Of a stretch of DNA of 64,000 nt, positions 62,001 to 64,000 are shown in pieces (position 1 is the stretch's first letter; every line of letters starts with the position of its first letter). A program made the translations under genes and the position numbers. Origin of the DNA: Anodontia alba (taxonomy: Eukaryota; Mollusca; Bivalvia; Lucinida; Lucinidae); NCBI GenBank assembly GCA_964016985.1, contig OZ024835.1, positions 67,906,812-67,970,811 of the forward strand. The letters are read 5' to 3'. The notes below the pieces were generated by a model that ran no database searches, was not told where the DNA came from, and saw only the letters and a list, made by a program, of their open reading frames with translations.

Positions 62001-63583
62001 TTGGGACCATGAAAATTTGTTCGAGACAGCGGTAGTTCGAGCCTCTGAAGGTTACTATTCGTGTCATACCAGGAGGCATAATGGAGATAATTGTGGGGTA
62101 TCTTTTCTGTGTTCTATATTTTAAATATATGTTGTGTGTACTCATTAGAATCACCTCATAGAGGTGATTCTAATGAGTGCACACAGCATACATTTACAAG
62201 ATAAAAGAAGAAAATCTCCCTAAATTATCCGTAAATTGTATTTGGAGGAAATCCCTGCGGACTCATGAACGTGTTTGACTCATCCATGGTAAACGAGACA
62301 TCGGGGTTCGAGCCATTGAAGTTCTACTGTATTTAGTTCGCCTGAGCCAAAGTCCATTCATCAGTTTGTTCGTCTGTCCATCCACTACTTTTTAAGACAT
62401 CTCCTCTGAAATCTCTGGGCCATTTTCTTCAAATTTCATGTGGAGCCTTCTGTTAAAGCTGGATTGAAAATTAAAATTTTGTTCAAATGGCCATGGTACG
62501 TTAATTAAGATGGCCACCATGCCCATATATGGTAAAAACGCTTAAAGATCTTCATCTCTAGAACCATGAAAGCCAGCCTCGGTGGCTCATTTGGCTGCAC
62601 GTCCGACTGGAGACCAGGAGGTCACGGGTTCGACCCCCGTCGAGGTCGGCAACATTCTTTCGTAGAGATTGATCATGAAATATTTTCTTCGGTCATTCTC
62701 TCCCTTCTGCTGATTCAAGAAGGGCAGTTGTCAGTTTCTGGCGAAAGAATGTGCACAATACTGGTTAACCGCTTAGAAGACTAAGCCTGCCCAGTAAAAG
62801 TGTGGTTAGGTAAACTGACCCCGCTCGACATGACCCTATTGAGTTGACTGGGCCATAAAACCTCAACACAAACAAGAACCATGAAAGCTTTGAGGCTGAA
62901 TCTTGGTTTTATAGCATCAAGGGACTCAAGGTCTACTAAGTTTGTTATAGGATGACCTTTGACCTTTTTATGGCAAGGTCAAATTTGCATCCTTTATACA
63001 TTTGTATGGGGAAAATGTTAAAAATCATTTTCTGCCCTTGCTCTTGGGCTATGTACATGTGTAAAATTGTGTAAAAAAAACCAAAAAACATCTCCAGAAC
63101 CAAGAGAGCTTTGAGGCTGTCTTGGTATATAGCATCAGGGATGAAGGTCTACCAAGTTTGTTCAAATGATGATCATAGGATGACCTTTGACCTTTTTATG
63201 ACAGTCAGATTTGTGTCCTAGTTGCTGTGGCAGTAGTTTAAGAATGTTGCATGGCATCTGCAGATATGCAATGGCTGTTTTACTCAGGTGAGCAAATCAT
63301 GTCCCATGAGGCTCTTATTCTTATTTGTCCGTCCAAGTTTGTGATCTGAACTTCTAAGTTTTTGTTAAATTTAATGAAACTTCTCAGAAGCAATCATGAT
63401 GTTTAGAAGCATTGCCCTGCATAAAATTTTTTCAAGTTAATTTTGGATAGGGTTATCTTCCTTGGGAACACTGTTGGTTTTATAATGTAAAAGTATTTGT
63501 CACCTGTAATGACCTTTCTGTTGTTGTTTTTCCAGGAAACAAAGCCCCCGGTGGAATTGAATCTTCTCACATGCCAGGTGAAG
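31876..63583 (+). CDS. ASAP: ASAP-family Arf GTPase-activating protein, 5' part (exons 1-11)
   Basis: Eleven coding segments spread over 31.7 kb join with compatible phases into 359 codons and run off the window. The product matches the start of animal ASAP1/2/3 proteins (Arf-GAP with SH3, ankyrin repeat and PH domains). Residues ~1-280 form the BAR region; the family marker 'FPLESFLKGDIKGIKGDLRK' lies in exon 5 and 'EIAEEMAKERKIFQLQLC' across exons 6-7. The PH domain begins near 309 ('EKEGYLLKKSEGKFKKVWQK'). Family knowledge: BAR senses or shapes curved membrane, PH binds PI(4,5)P2 and activates the Arf-GAP domain, which stimulates GTP hydrolysis on Arf1/Arf5, acting at focal adhesions and membrane ruffles. 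Arf-GAP, ankyrin, Pro-rich and SH3 parts are not in the window. Coordinates span introns; use the exon entries for coding bases. Confidence 0.95.
32560..33260 (+). pseudogene. CR1/L2-like LINE reverse-transcriptase relic
   Basis: Across several frames the plus strand shows the C-terminal RT landmarks 'KYLGETITRDLRWNTHICNI', 'CVWDLQGMILQENIEK', 'RWDSFKKRRRDSRLI' and 'DENALPDSIISSTEGAEDGV'-like sequence, separated by stops and shifts. This order (YLGVTI...W..HI, then the W/D 'LPDSI' tail) is typical of the RT ends of CR1-like LINEs that are common in invertebrate genomes. It is 5'-truncated and dead, and unrelated to the I-type LINE at the left edge. Confidence 0.7.
33447..33747. mobile_element. 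Mariner-like MITE (CAGTCCACTTCG ends)
   Basis: Ends ACAGTCCACTTCGTTTATCT and the complement of CTTCGAGATAACGAGAGTCG, with TA next to the left end. A central palindrome lies around 'GAGGAGAAATTTCTCTTC'. A related copy, split by a family G hairpin, lies at about 58980-59320. Confidence 0.75.
33771..33843 (+). CDS. ASAP: ASAP coding exon 2
   Basis: TTTCAG|GAGCTG ... ACA|GTAAGT, phase 0 to 1. It encodes 'ELDTDRSELTKLKKSVRALY' plus NSTN, corresponding to the KKSVKAIYNS segment of vertebrate ASAPs. Confidence 0.93.
33920..34300. other. Intron 2: family P MITE
   Basis: 'TTGCCTTCGGACACCCAGGG' ... 'GGGTGCACATGTAAGAAGGT' (about 34065-34265) with internal 'GATCAGCC'-type pairs. A diverged family B palindrome (34310-34365) and part of an H hairpin (34402-34445) follow. 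Confidence 0.55.
34495..34780 (+). mobile_element. SINE-like repeat S2 ('TTAAACCCCAACACAATC' tail), copy 1
   Basis: Three copies (34495-34780, 40180-40460, 61040-61340) share 'ACAGTTGGGCAAG[G/A]', a T/C-rich middle, 'CTGGGAGAYGRCACAA' and the tail 'GTTAAACCCCAACACAATC'. The tail resembles the conserved ends of molluscan SINEs. I cannot identify clear A and B boxes in the head. Confidence 0.6.
34898..35150. mobile_element. MITE with perfect 25-bp terminal inverted repeats
   Basis: Both ends are identical in inverse orientation over 34898-34922 and 35126-35150 (TATATCGAGGGTTGAGCGCA...). A central hairpin 'GGTGCCATTGCTCGTATGAG' lies in the middle. The outermost TATA could contain a TA target duplication. 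The perfect ends suggest a young insertion. Confidence 0.88.
35160..35335. mobile_element. Foldback MITE family B
   Basis: 'TTCTCGAAGAAAACATACA', 'TAGAAGCGCCTTGCTGAGGC', 'AACATAAGTTTTCGTCGAGA', then the family's 'AAGTGCCTTATC' and 'AGCTATG' end. It lies just left of ASAP exon 3. Confidence 0.75.
35378..35458 (+). CDS. ASAP: ASAP coding exon 3
   Basis: ATTTTCAG|AGCATG ... ATTA|GTGAGT, phase 1 to 1. It encodes 'HAQNQSDIAENLDRISKSTS' and YQNADI, matching the variable loop of the BAR region ahead of the 'DLGTAF' block in vertebrates. Confidence 0.88.
35607..35683 (-). mobile_element. tRNA-like SINE head fragment
   Basis: On the minus strand it has an A box 'TGGCTCAGTGGTTTGAGCA' and a B box 'GGTTCGAATCG', with a G/C arm between. 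It lacks a complete tRNA fold and a CCA-proximal stem, so I read it as a SINE head, not a tRNA gene. Confidence 0.55.
35787..36078 (+). mobile_element. tRNA-derived SINE (GCCAGCC family), full length
   Basis: Head 'GCCAGCCACGATGGCTCGAA', B box GGTTCAACTCTC, body 'ATCATGAAATATTTTCTC', tail 'CATAAACAAAC'. A perfect 14-bp duplication, AACACTGCACAAAA, lies at 35773-35786 and 36079-36092. It sits at the edge of a diverged family B palindrome (36090-36180). Confidence 0.92.
36189..36540. mobile_element. Foldback MITE family C
   Basis: Begins ACAGTGAACCCCCATTACAA and ends near 'AGAGAGTTAC'. The centre is 'GAATATTTGTTAGTATTGCC' and its complement. Related copies are at about 37350-37870 and 44571-45021. 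Confidence 0.75.
36690..36895. mobile_element. Element M (loop partly deleted)
   Basis: 'TTAACCCTTGACCTGCTGAA' ... 'AACAGAACAAGGGTTAA', with an H hairpin at 36797-36850 that lost part of one arm. T and A runs at 36997-37060 follow. Confidence 0.65.
37350..37870. mobile_element. Foldback MITE family C, second copy
   Basis: Contains the palindrome 'GGGTATTTGTTAGAATTGCC' / 'CAATTCTAACAAATATCC' (37501-37555) and the flanks 'TATACCGACACTCAATACAA' and 'TTTTAATGGCAACGTCATTG'. Confidence 0.65.
37994..38055 (+). CDS. ASAP: ASAP coding exon 4
   Basis: TTCCAG|GTGCTT ... CTG|GTAAGT, phase 1 to 0. It encodes 'ASFKEFSDVTKVLSSHIEDL', matching the vertebrate 'F.KFS..TKEL..L..NL' helix of the BAR region. 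Confidence 0.93.
38315..38465. mobile_element. Family G foldback remnant
   Basis: 'TAACCCTTTAAGCACTAATC', 'GCAGCAGATGACACTTTG', inner arms 'GAAAATAAGGCTTGGCAATT' and 'TCAAGTCTTGTTTTCTC', closing 'GTCGTCTGCTACAATTAGC'. Confidence 0.7.
38878..39115 (+). mobile_element. tRNA-derived SINE (GCCAGCC family), 5'-truncated
   Basis: Starts at 'GAGGTCGGCAACATTC', missing the tRNA head, and ends 'CCTCAACACAAACAAAATG'. A 12-bp duplication ATTCTGTATTTG is at 38866-38877 and 39116-39127. Confidence 0.92.
39648..39720. repeat. Family H hairpin
   Basis: 'GCAAACAGTGCAGACCCAGA' pairs with 'TCTACACTGTTTGC' around 'ACACTGCAGAATGCAGTGT'. Confidence 0.8.
39871..39995 (+). CDS. ASAP: ASAP coding exon 5
   Basis: TTTTTTACAG|TCAAAG ... 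AGATT|GTGAGT, phase 0 to 2. It holds the most diagnostic block of the gene: 'FPLESFLKGDIKGIKGDLRK' followed by 'PFEKAWKDYESR', nearly identical in all ASAP proteins. Confidence 0.97.
40180..40460 (+). mobile_element. SINE-like repeat S2, copy 2
   Basis: 'CGGGTGGTGCGAAGATGTC' ... 'GTCGTTAAACCCCAACACAA'. It is flanked by CCAACTCCTGGAGG (left) and CCAACCCCTGGAGG (right), a probable 14-bp target duplication with one change. Confidence 0.72.
40930..41060. repeat. Family G remnant
   Basis: 'GGTATGAAGTGTCAAATGCT' and 'GAAAATGTCATTTGCTGAAC' are the right half of the family G plan; the left half is barely recognisable. Confidence 0.5.
41210..41453. mobile_element. MITE with GGCCCC(G/A)TGGTTATAAAA ends
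   Basis: Left end GGCCCCGAGGTTATAAAACT, right end the complement of AGTTTTTATAACCATGGGGC. Inside, 'CATGCTCAGCT' repeats pair with each other, and 'GAAAATGCCAACTAAAGTTG' closes the centre. The inverted ends extend roughly 40 bp. Confidence 0.82.
41537..41612 (+). CDS. ASAP: ASAP coding exon 6
   Basis: ATGTTTCAG|TACAAA ... GAG|GTGATC, phase 2 to 0. It encodes FTKLEKDTKKK followed by 'AAEQGFHRGELTGGE'. The donor is weaker than usual, but the next exon continues the family motif (EIAEEM) exactly. Confidence 0.92.
42295..42503. mobile_element. Element M with an intact family H hairpin
   Basis: 'TTAACCCTTCTCCTGCCGAA' ... 'AAAGGACAGGGGTTAA'. The hairpin 42327-42396 is nearly perfect (loop GGCTTCTAAGAAGCC). 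The right half has 'GAATTTATATCAACAATCTG' as in the other M copies. Confidence 0.78.
42870..42923 (+). CDS. ASAP: ASAP coding exon 7
   Basis: ACATTTTAG|ATTGCA ... ATG|GTATGT, phase 0 to 0, eighteen codons: 'IAEEMAKERKIFQLQLCM'. Vertebrate ASAPs have the same 'EIAEEMEKER..FQLQMCEY'. Confidence 0.96.
43085..43270. mobile_element. Foldback MITE family B
   Basis: 'CTCCAGATGAGAGGTGG', palindrome 'TGCGTTATGGGTACTTATAA' / 'AACATGTGTTTTTGTGGAGA', then 'CAATACTTTTCAGTTG' and 'GGAGCTATG'. Confidence 0.75.
43477..43692. mobile_element. Foldback MITE family B with a duplicated left arm
   Basis: The left arm CATATGTTGTGGGTACTCAT...GTGCCTCG occurs twice in succession (from 43522 and from 43554) before a single right arm. 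The ends are 'CATAGCTACAGATAAGAGGG' and 'CTTATCTGTTGCTATG'. Confidence 0.85.
43745..43830 (+). CDS. ASAP: ASAP coding exon 8
   Basis: TTTTCTAG|TACCTC ... AAAGT|GTAAGT, phase 0 to 2. It encodes 'YLIKINEIKTKKGHDLLQYL' then TDYYRALK, matching 'EYLLKVNEIKxKKGVDLLQNL' of vertebrate ASAPs. Confidence 0.96.
43874..44076 (+). mobile_element. tRNA-derived SINE (GCCAGCC family), 5'-truncated and diverged
   Basis: 'CATTCAAGAAGGGCAGCTGT', 'GGTTAACCGCTTAGAGGACT', 'GGCCATAAAACCTCACC'. The head is missing and the sequence is more diverged than the other copies. It lies between two family B elements. Confidence 0.8.
44078..44270. mobile_element. Foldback MITE family B
   Basis: 'CATAGCTACAGATAAGAGGG' ... 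'ATTATCTGTTGCTACATG', with a near-perfect palindrome meeting at GCGCCTCGCCGAGGCGC (44159-44175). Confidence 0.82.
44571..45021. mobile_element. Foldback MITE family C with a fourfold left arm
   Basis: The arm 'ACATATGTTTTGGATATTTG' + 'TTAGAATCACCTCTCTG' is repeated four times head to tail (about 44704-44849), followed by one complementary arm (44850-44884). The ends are 'CAGGGAACCCTCATTACTGT' and 'GGTATAAAGAGGGTTATCTG'. Confidence 0.88.
45046..45211 (+). CDS. ASAP: ASAP coding exon 9 (end of the BAR region)
   Basis: CAATTAG|GTTCTTT ... GAG|GTATGA, phase 2 to 0. It encodes 'FFEEGKSTVDSYQSFIDNLS', 'QQLKDIKQAQHQERQKLQEL' and 'QTALKNSMSGYIIKE'. The 'D(L/I)..IKQ.QDEE...L..LRD.LK' pattern closes the BAR helices in the family. 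A 14-kb intron follows. Confidence 0.95.
45329..47831 (+). mobile_element. 2.5-kb composite tandem-repeat element, copy 1 (intron 9)
   Basis: Starts ATCGCACCTGCTTGTAGCAG and ends 'GCAGGTGCGATGACGCC', 'TTCCGCGGAATTCTTGTTTA', so the outer 12 bases (ATCGCACCTGCT) are inverted. The inside has two arrays. First come about five ~180-bp units with CCGT-rich stretches ('GTCCGTCCGTCCGTC', 'GTCGAAGTTCGACATTTATG'). Then come about nine ~147-bp units with 'CCTTGACCTGGTGACCTTGA' and 'CAAACCTTGCATAGTGCTTC'. A conserved ~230-bp unique end follows ('GGGAATGGCACTGGCC', 'GCCCCACTAGGCACTTTGTC'). The recurrent minus-strand ORFs follow the repeat period and are not genes. Confidence 0.85.
48101..50462. mobile_element. 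Mariner-like MITE split by the second 2-kb element
   Basis: Left end TA|CAGTAAAACCTCAATGACTC (48099-48120). Right end '...GAGCCCCATTGAGGCTTTAA' near 50460. It holds a native palindrome 'GTACTCATTAGAATTGCC' (50252-50306). The 2-kb repeat (48161-50168) sits inside the left half, so the MITE is older. Confidence 0.65.
48161..50168 (+). mobile_element. 2.0-kb composite tandem-repeat element, copy 2 (intron 9)
   Basis: Same start, two-array interior and end as the copy at 45329-47831, same orientation, 330 bp downstream. It has fewer units in each array. The ends are well conserved between the copies, while the unit numbers differ. Confidence 0.85.
50561..51185 (-). mobile_element. Element L, copy 3, with a nested family B element
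   Basis: TAAGGCTGGCTAATCAGAGC ... CAGTTTTGCCAGCCTTA. It is interrupted by 50642-50835. Without that insert it is about 425 bp. Its central H hairpin is partly deleted (near 50930-50965). Confidence 0.85.
50642..50835. mobile_element. Foldback MITE family B, nested, ACTGA duplication
   Basis: 194 bp from GGCATAGCTCTAG to 'TATCTGGGCCTATG'. It is flanked by ACTGA at 50637-50641 and 50836-50840; other L copies have a single 'ATCACTGAAGATTTGG' here. This fixes the family B ends (CATAG... inverted) and a 5-bp target duplication. Confidence 0.92.
51200..51720. other. Intron 9, no gene
   Basis: AT-rich with a T/G run at 51498-51535. The 63-codon ORF near 51286 has no recognisable features. Confidence 0.4.
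51735..52265. mobile_element. Two family G foldback elements
   Basis: The first (51735-51975) has the core 'TTGACATTTCATGTGAATTG' / 'CAATTCACATGAAATATCAA'-like arms and 'GATGTCATCTGCAGCATTTT'. The second (52035-52265) has 'CAAACTGTCTCCTAAGGA' and 'GTTGTCTGCTGAAATTTTTA'. Confidence 0.75.
52600..53080. other. Intron 9, diverged interspersed repeats
   Basis: Right half of a family B palindrome (52613-52655), then 'TGACCTTGACCTGTATG' and 'TTTGACCTTGACCTACAATT' near 52738 and 52893, typical of short molluscan repeats. No gene. Confidence 0.4.
53085..53295. mobile_element. Family P MITE
   Basis: 'AAAGATTCAGATCAGCCTGT' ... 'GATACTCATGCTGATTTGAG' and 'GGACGCACATGTCTGAAGAT', the usual family P layout. 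Confidence 0.65.
53405..53560 (+). mobile_element. tRNA-derived SINE body fragment
   Basis: 'GGTGAAAGAATGTGCACAAA', 'CCGCTTTGAGGACTAAACC' and 'CTGTAAAACCTCAACTC' are the 3' half of the GCCAGCC family. Confidence 0.78.
53570..53735. mobile_element. Foldback MITE family B, right arm deleted
   Basis: 'CATAGCTCCAGATAAGATCT', 'AAAACGTATGTTGTGGGTAC', then directly 'TTTCGTGGAGAAATAA' and 'ATCTTCTGTAGCTAGG'. Most of the complementary arm is missing. Confidence 0.65.
53820..54290. repeat. Two unrelated palindromes
   Basis: 'AGCCGTGCATTAAC...GTTAATGCACGGCT' (53845-53912) and 'TTTTTCAATGCATTAACATT...AATGTTAATGCATGAAAAA' (54113-54200), the second with core CCAGGTCC...GGACCTGG. A diverged 'ACTCATTAGAAGCACCTCAG' hairpin (54229-54268) follows. 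Confidence 0.7.
54585..54895 (+). mobile_element. tRNA-derived SINE (GCCAGCC family)
   Basis: Head 'GCCTCGCTGGCTCAGAAGAC', B box 'GGTTCAATCCCCGCC', body 'AACATTCTTTCGCATAGATT', tail 'ATCTTGACTTAATC'. Full length but older: many substitutions and no clear target duplication. Confidence 0.85.
55040..55445. mobile_element. Two adjacent family B elements
   Basis: 55040-55205 has a shortened palindrome ('ATTGTGGGTACACATTGCAA'). 55215-55445 has an extra copy of the arm region ('GGGTACTAATTAGAAGC', then 'GTGCCTTAGTGAGGGGC'). Confidence 0.7.
55640..55760. repeat. Hairpin around GGGAGCAAATTC
   Basis: 'GGGTCTACACTCTACAATGA' with 'AAGAATTTGCTCCCAC' pairs with 'AGGGAGCAAATTCTTTCATT' and 'GTAGAGTAGACCC', a stem of nearly 40 bp. 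A partial extra left arm ('GGTCTACTCTACAAGGG') precedes it at 55640. Confidence 0.82.
55843..56440 (+). repeat. Tandem triplication of a ~132-bp unit
   Basis: The block 'GTCAGATTTTGTTGTGTG' starts at 55864, 55996 and 56314. Each is followed by '[T/C]AGATRTATTTGTCAGAAC' and 'TCCAGAAA' plus a C-rich stretch and 'CCCA[A/G]TAATAAAAAT'. The third unit is displaced by a 178-bp MITE. A 75-codon ORF spans two units. Confidence 0.85.
56091..56268. mobile_element. Mariner-like MITE, 178 bp, TA duplication
   Basis: TA|CAGTCAAACCTGTCTTAAAC ... CACAGGTTTGACTG|TA. Internal 'GTGGCTGCTGAAGGCAGGTG' and 'GGCTGCTTAATA' repeats. The interrupted 132-bp repeat reads through cleanly when the element and one TA are ignored. 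Confidence 0.9.
56690..56895. mobile_element. Family G foldback, well preserved
   Basis: 'AACGCTTAGCACTCTGGGTA', 'TTCAGCAGATGGCACTTCG', near-perfect inner palindrome meeting at 'TTGTCTCCGCTGGAGACAA', closing 'AATCTGCTGAATTAGCC'. Confidence 0.82.
57180..57400. mobile_element. 'TTAACCCTTAAAGCGCCAA' element with a short H hairpin
   Basis: Inverted ends 'AACCCTTAAAGCGCCAA' / 'TTGGCGCTTTAAGGGTTAA', inner 'TCGTCTG' / 'CAGAAGACAAAG' blocks and a compact core 'GGCAAACAGTGTGGGTCTG' / 'GGATCCACACTGTTTGC'. It combines the border style of family G with an H core. Confidence 0.78.
57609..57915 (+). mobile_element. tRNA-derived SINE (GCCAGCC family), full-length reference copy
   Basis: 307 bp: A box 'TGGCTCAGTTGGATGC', B box 'GGTTCAACCCCCGCC', central 'GATCATGAAATATTTTCTAC', 'CTGGTTAACCGCTTAGAGGA', tail 'CCTCAACACAAACAAA'. 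A perfect 13-bp duplication CTTTCCATTTATT lies at 57596-57608 and 57916-57928. The head is tRNA-like; transcription would be by RNA polymerase III. An ORF over it is not a gene. Confidence 0.95.
58349..58627 (-). mobile_element. MITE family A
   Basis: CATTACGAAAACACGCC ... GGTATTGTTTTCATGATG, 279 bp, with the core GAACCACCTCGTCGAGGCGGTTC. Confidence 0.86.
58835..58975. mobile_element. Foldback MITE family B, short copy
   Basis: 'TTGTTTCTCCACAAAAGCAT', 'ATGTTGTGGGTACTCCTATG', 'GCCAACAACATATGTTTTCG', 'TGGAAAAACAAG'. Confidence 0.65.
58980..59325. mobile_element. Relative of the 33.4-kb MITE with a family G hairpin inside
   Basis: 'CATGGAAATCTAACAATAG', 'CTCCTAAGGAGAAATTTCTC' and '...CTTGGACTTCTAGATTACGA' match 33447-33747. 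Between them, 59120-59195 is a compact G hairpin ('TTCATGCAAATTGTCTCC' / 'GGAGACAATTTGCATGAA'). Confidence 0.72.
59377..59556 (+). CDS. ASAP: ASAP coding exon 10 (linker and start of PH)
   Basis: TTTTTCAG|CCAACA ... TCAGAT|GTAAGT, sixty codons, phase 0 to 0. It begins with a Thr run (PTTTTATPP), then 'GYSLHQLQGNRNHGSEKEGY', 'LLKKSEGKFKKVWQKRKCRI' and 'KDGNLFVSHSD'. The G-Y-S-x-H-Q-L-Q-G-N linker and 'VWQ[K/R]RKC' PH strand are ASAP hallmarks. Lys residues in 'LLKKSEGKFKK' sit where the PH phosphoinositide pocket is expected. It is one residue longer than vertebrate ASAPs in the beta1-beta2 loop. Confidence 0.97.
59760..60420. other. Intron 10, diverged repeat ending 'CAATACAGGGCCATCTTGGC'
   Basis: 'GATTTGAAATCCAAGATGGC' and 'GTGAGCAATACAGGGCCATC' are phrases I recognise as common in bivalve interspersed repeats (memory, not searched). 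A similar ending, 'TTTACTCAGGTGAGCAAATC', is at 63276-63299. Confidence 0.4.
60575..60910. mobile_element. Family G foldback with a duplicated left arm, plus a partial copy
   Basis: The arm 'AGAAACAGATTTTGACATTT' + 'CATGCAAATTGT' occurs twice in a row (from about 60644 and 60676) before 'CTCCAATGGAGACAATTTGC'. A right-half copy (60815-60905) follows. Confidence 0.82.
61040..61340 (+). mobile_element. SINE-like repeat S2, copy 3
   Basis: 'CGGTCTGGTGGTGCAAAGG' ... 'CATGTCGTTAAACTCAAACA'. Flanks 'AACCCTATTTA' and 'AACCTATTTAA' may be a worn duplication. Confidence 0.65.
61703..61859. repeat. 157-bp palindrome
   Basis: Outer arms 'ATGGGGATAACTGCATTCAA' and 'TTGAATGCAGTTATCCCC', then 'TTTGGGGAGGTAAATCGGCG' and its near-complement. 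The loop contains 'TGACTCATCTGACTCGTCG'. Confidence 0.85.
61973..62329. mobile_element. Mariner-like MITE (family D core)
   Basis: TA|CAGTCGAACTTCGATGG ... CCATTGAAGTTCTACTG|TA, 17-bp inverted ends with three mismatches. The centre is 'TGTGTACTCATTAGAATCAC' and its complement (62126-62177). Confidence 0.85.
62571..62874 (+). mobile_element. tRNA-derived SINE (GCCAGCC family), full length
   Basis: Head 'GCCAGCCTCGGTGGCTCATT', B box 'GGTTCGACCCCCGTC' (closest to the pol III consensus of all copies), tail 'CCTCAACACAAACA'. The duplication AGAACCATGAA lies at 62560-62570 and 62875-62885. Confidence 0.93.
62953..62965 (-). promoter_or_regulatory. DR1 motif AGGTCAAAGGTCA (repeat-borne)
   Basis: TGACCTTTGACCT on plus is a perfect direct repeat of AGGTCA spaced by one base, the consensus for RXR heterodimers, HNF4 and COUP-TF. 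An identical 13-mer is at 63181-63193, in a second copy of the same short repeat. The sequence match is certain; binding is only a possibility. Confidence 0.4.
63181..63193 (-). promoter_or_regulatory. Second identical DR1 motif
   Basis: Same 13-mer as at 62953, with the same flanks (GGA on the left, TTTTTATG on the right), so it was copied with its surroundings. Confidence 0.4.
63536..63583 (+). CDS. ASAP: ASAP coding exon 11 (PH domain continues)
   Basis: TTTTTCCAG|GAAACA ... AAG|GTAAGT, sixteen codons 'ETKPPVELNLLTCQVK', phase 0 to 0. Vertebrate ASAPs read '...PAKLNLLTCQVK' at the same point. The gene continues beyond the window. Confidence 0.96.
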
Positions 63584-63717
63584 GTAAGTGCATTTCATTC
63601 ATTGCATTGATCTAGATAGGAGGCCTGTCCAGATATTTAAGTTCACCTGAGCTGTTGTGATCACTTGCCATCCATATTCCAGCCATCTATTAAATTGCTT
63701 CTTTTCTGAAACCCTTG

Positions 63718-63930
63718 CATAGCCACGGATAAGACGGGGTATCCCCATAATAGTTTTTTTTATTTCTGGATCAACATATATGTTGTGGGTACTCATTAGA
63801 AGTGCCTCACTGAGGCACTTCTAATGAGTACCCATCACATATGATTTCGTCGAGAAGTGAGAAAATATTACTATATTAATATTTTATGGTTTAAAAAAAA
63901 AAAAAGCCTTATTTGGCATTATGCCTGTGG
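63718..63930. mobile_element. Foldback MITE family B
   Basis: 'CATAGCCACGGATAAGACGG' ... 'CCTTATTTGGCATTATG', with a perfect core 'ATTAGAAGTGCCTCACTGAG' / 'GCACTTCTAATGAGTACCC' (63791-63830). It lies 135 bp past ASAP exon 11. Confidence 0.82.
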
Positions 63931-64000
63931 GAAGGTTTTCTTCAGACTTCATGCAGAGCCTTCTGTGGAAGGCGGATTGAAAGTTTATACAAGTGATCCT

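Overview
The window is animal nuclear DNA: AT-rich, intron-rich and dense with short interspersed repeats. The repeat families (foldback and terminal-inverted-repeat elements, tRNA-derived SINEs, 'TTGACCTATATTT' arrays) look like those of molluscs, most likely a bivalve. That assignment is inference from pattern memory, not a search.

Layout. (1) 1-7.75 kb: one apparently full-length I-superfamily LINE on the minus strand (about 1158-7599), with a gag-like ORF1, an endonuclease/reverse-transcriptase ORF2, an RNase H domain and a terminal CCHC knuckle. It split a ~39-bp tandem array and is flanked by a 14-bp duplication. Its coding region is broken only by two one-base slips, both in poly-A runs. 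(2) 8.2-14.45 kb: a predicted two-exon minus-strand gene for a small secreted protein (231 aa) with five 14-residue repeats. A SINE landed exactly on its exon 1 splice donor and duplicated it. (3) 14.5-31.8 kb: no gene I can support. It holds foldback elements, MITEs, SINEs, microsatellites and a LINE-derived zinc-finger fragment. (4) 31.88 kb to the right edge: the 5' part of a plus-strand ASAP-family Arf-GAP gene. I place eleven coding exons (31876-63583) covering the whole BAR domain and the start of the PH domain, with all splice phases compatible. The rest of PH, Arf-GAP, ankyrin and SH3 regions would lie beyond the window. Intron 9 is about 14 kb and holds two copies of a 2-2.5 kb tandem-repeat element.

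The repeat landscape is the most unusual part. Several families of non-autonomous elements with different ends share the same central palindromes. In at least five copies one arm of the palindrome has been duplicated in tandem, up to four times. Nested insertions (a 194-bp element in another with a 5-bp duplication, a 278-bp element in a SINE head, a TA-flanked element in a 132-bp repeat, a 2-kb element in a mariner-like MITE) give relative ages and target-site preferences. I found no CRISPR array, rRNA, stand-alone tRNA or bacterial-type operon.
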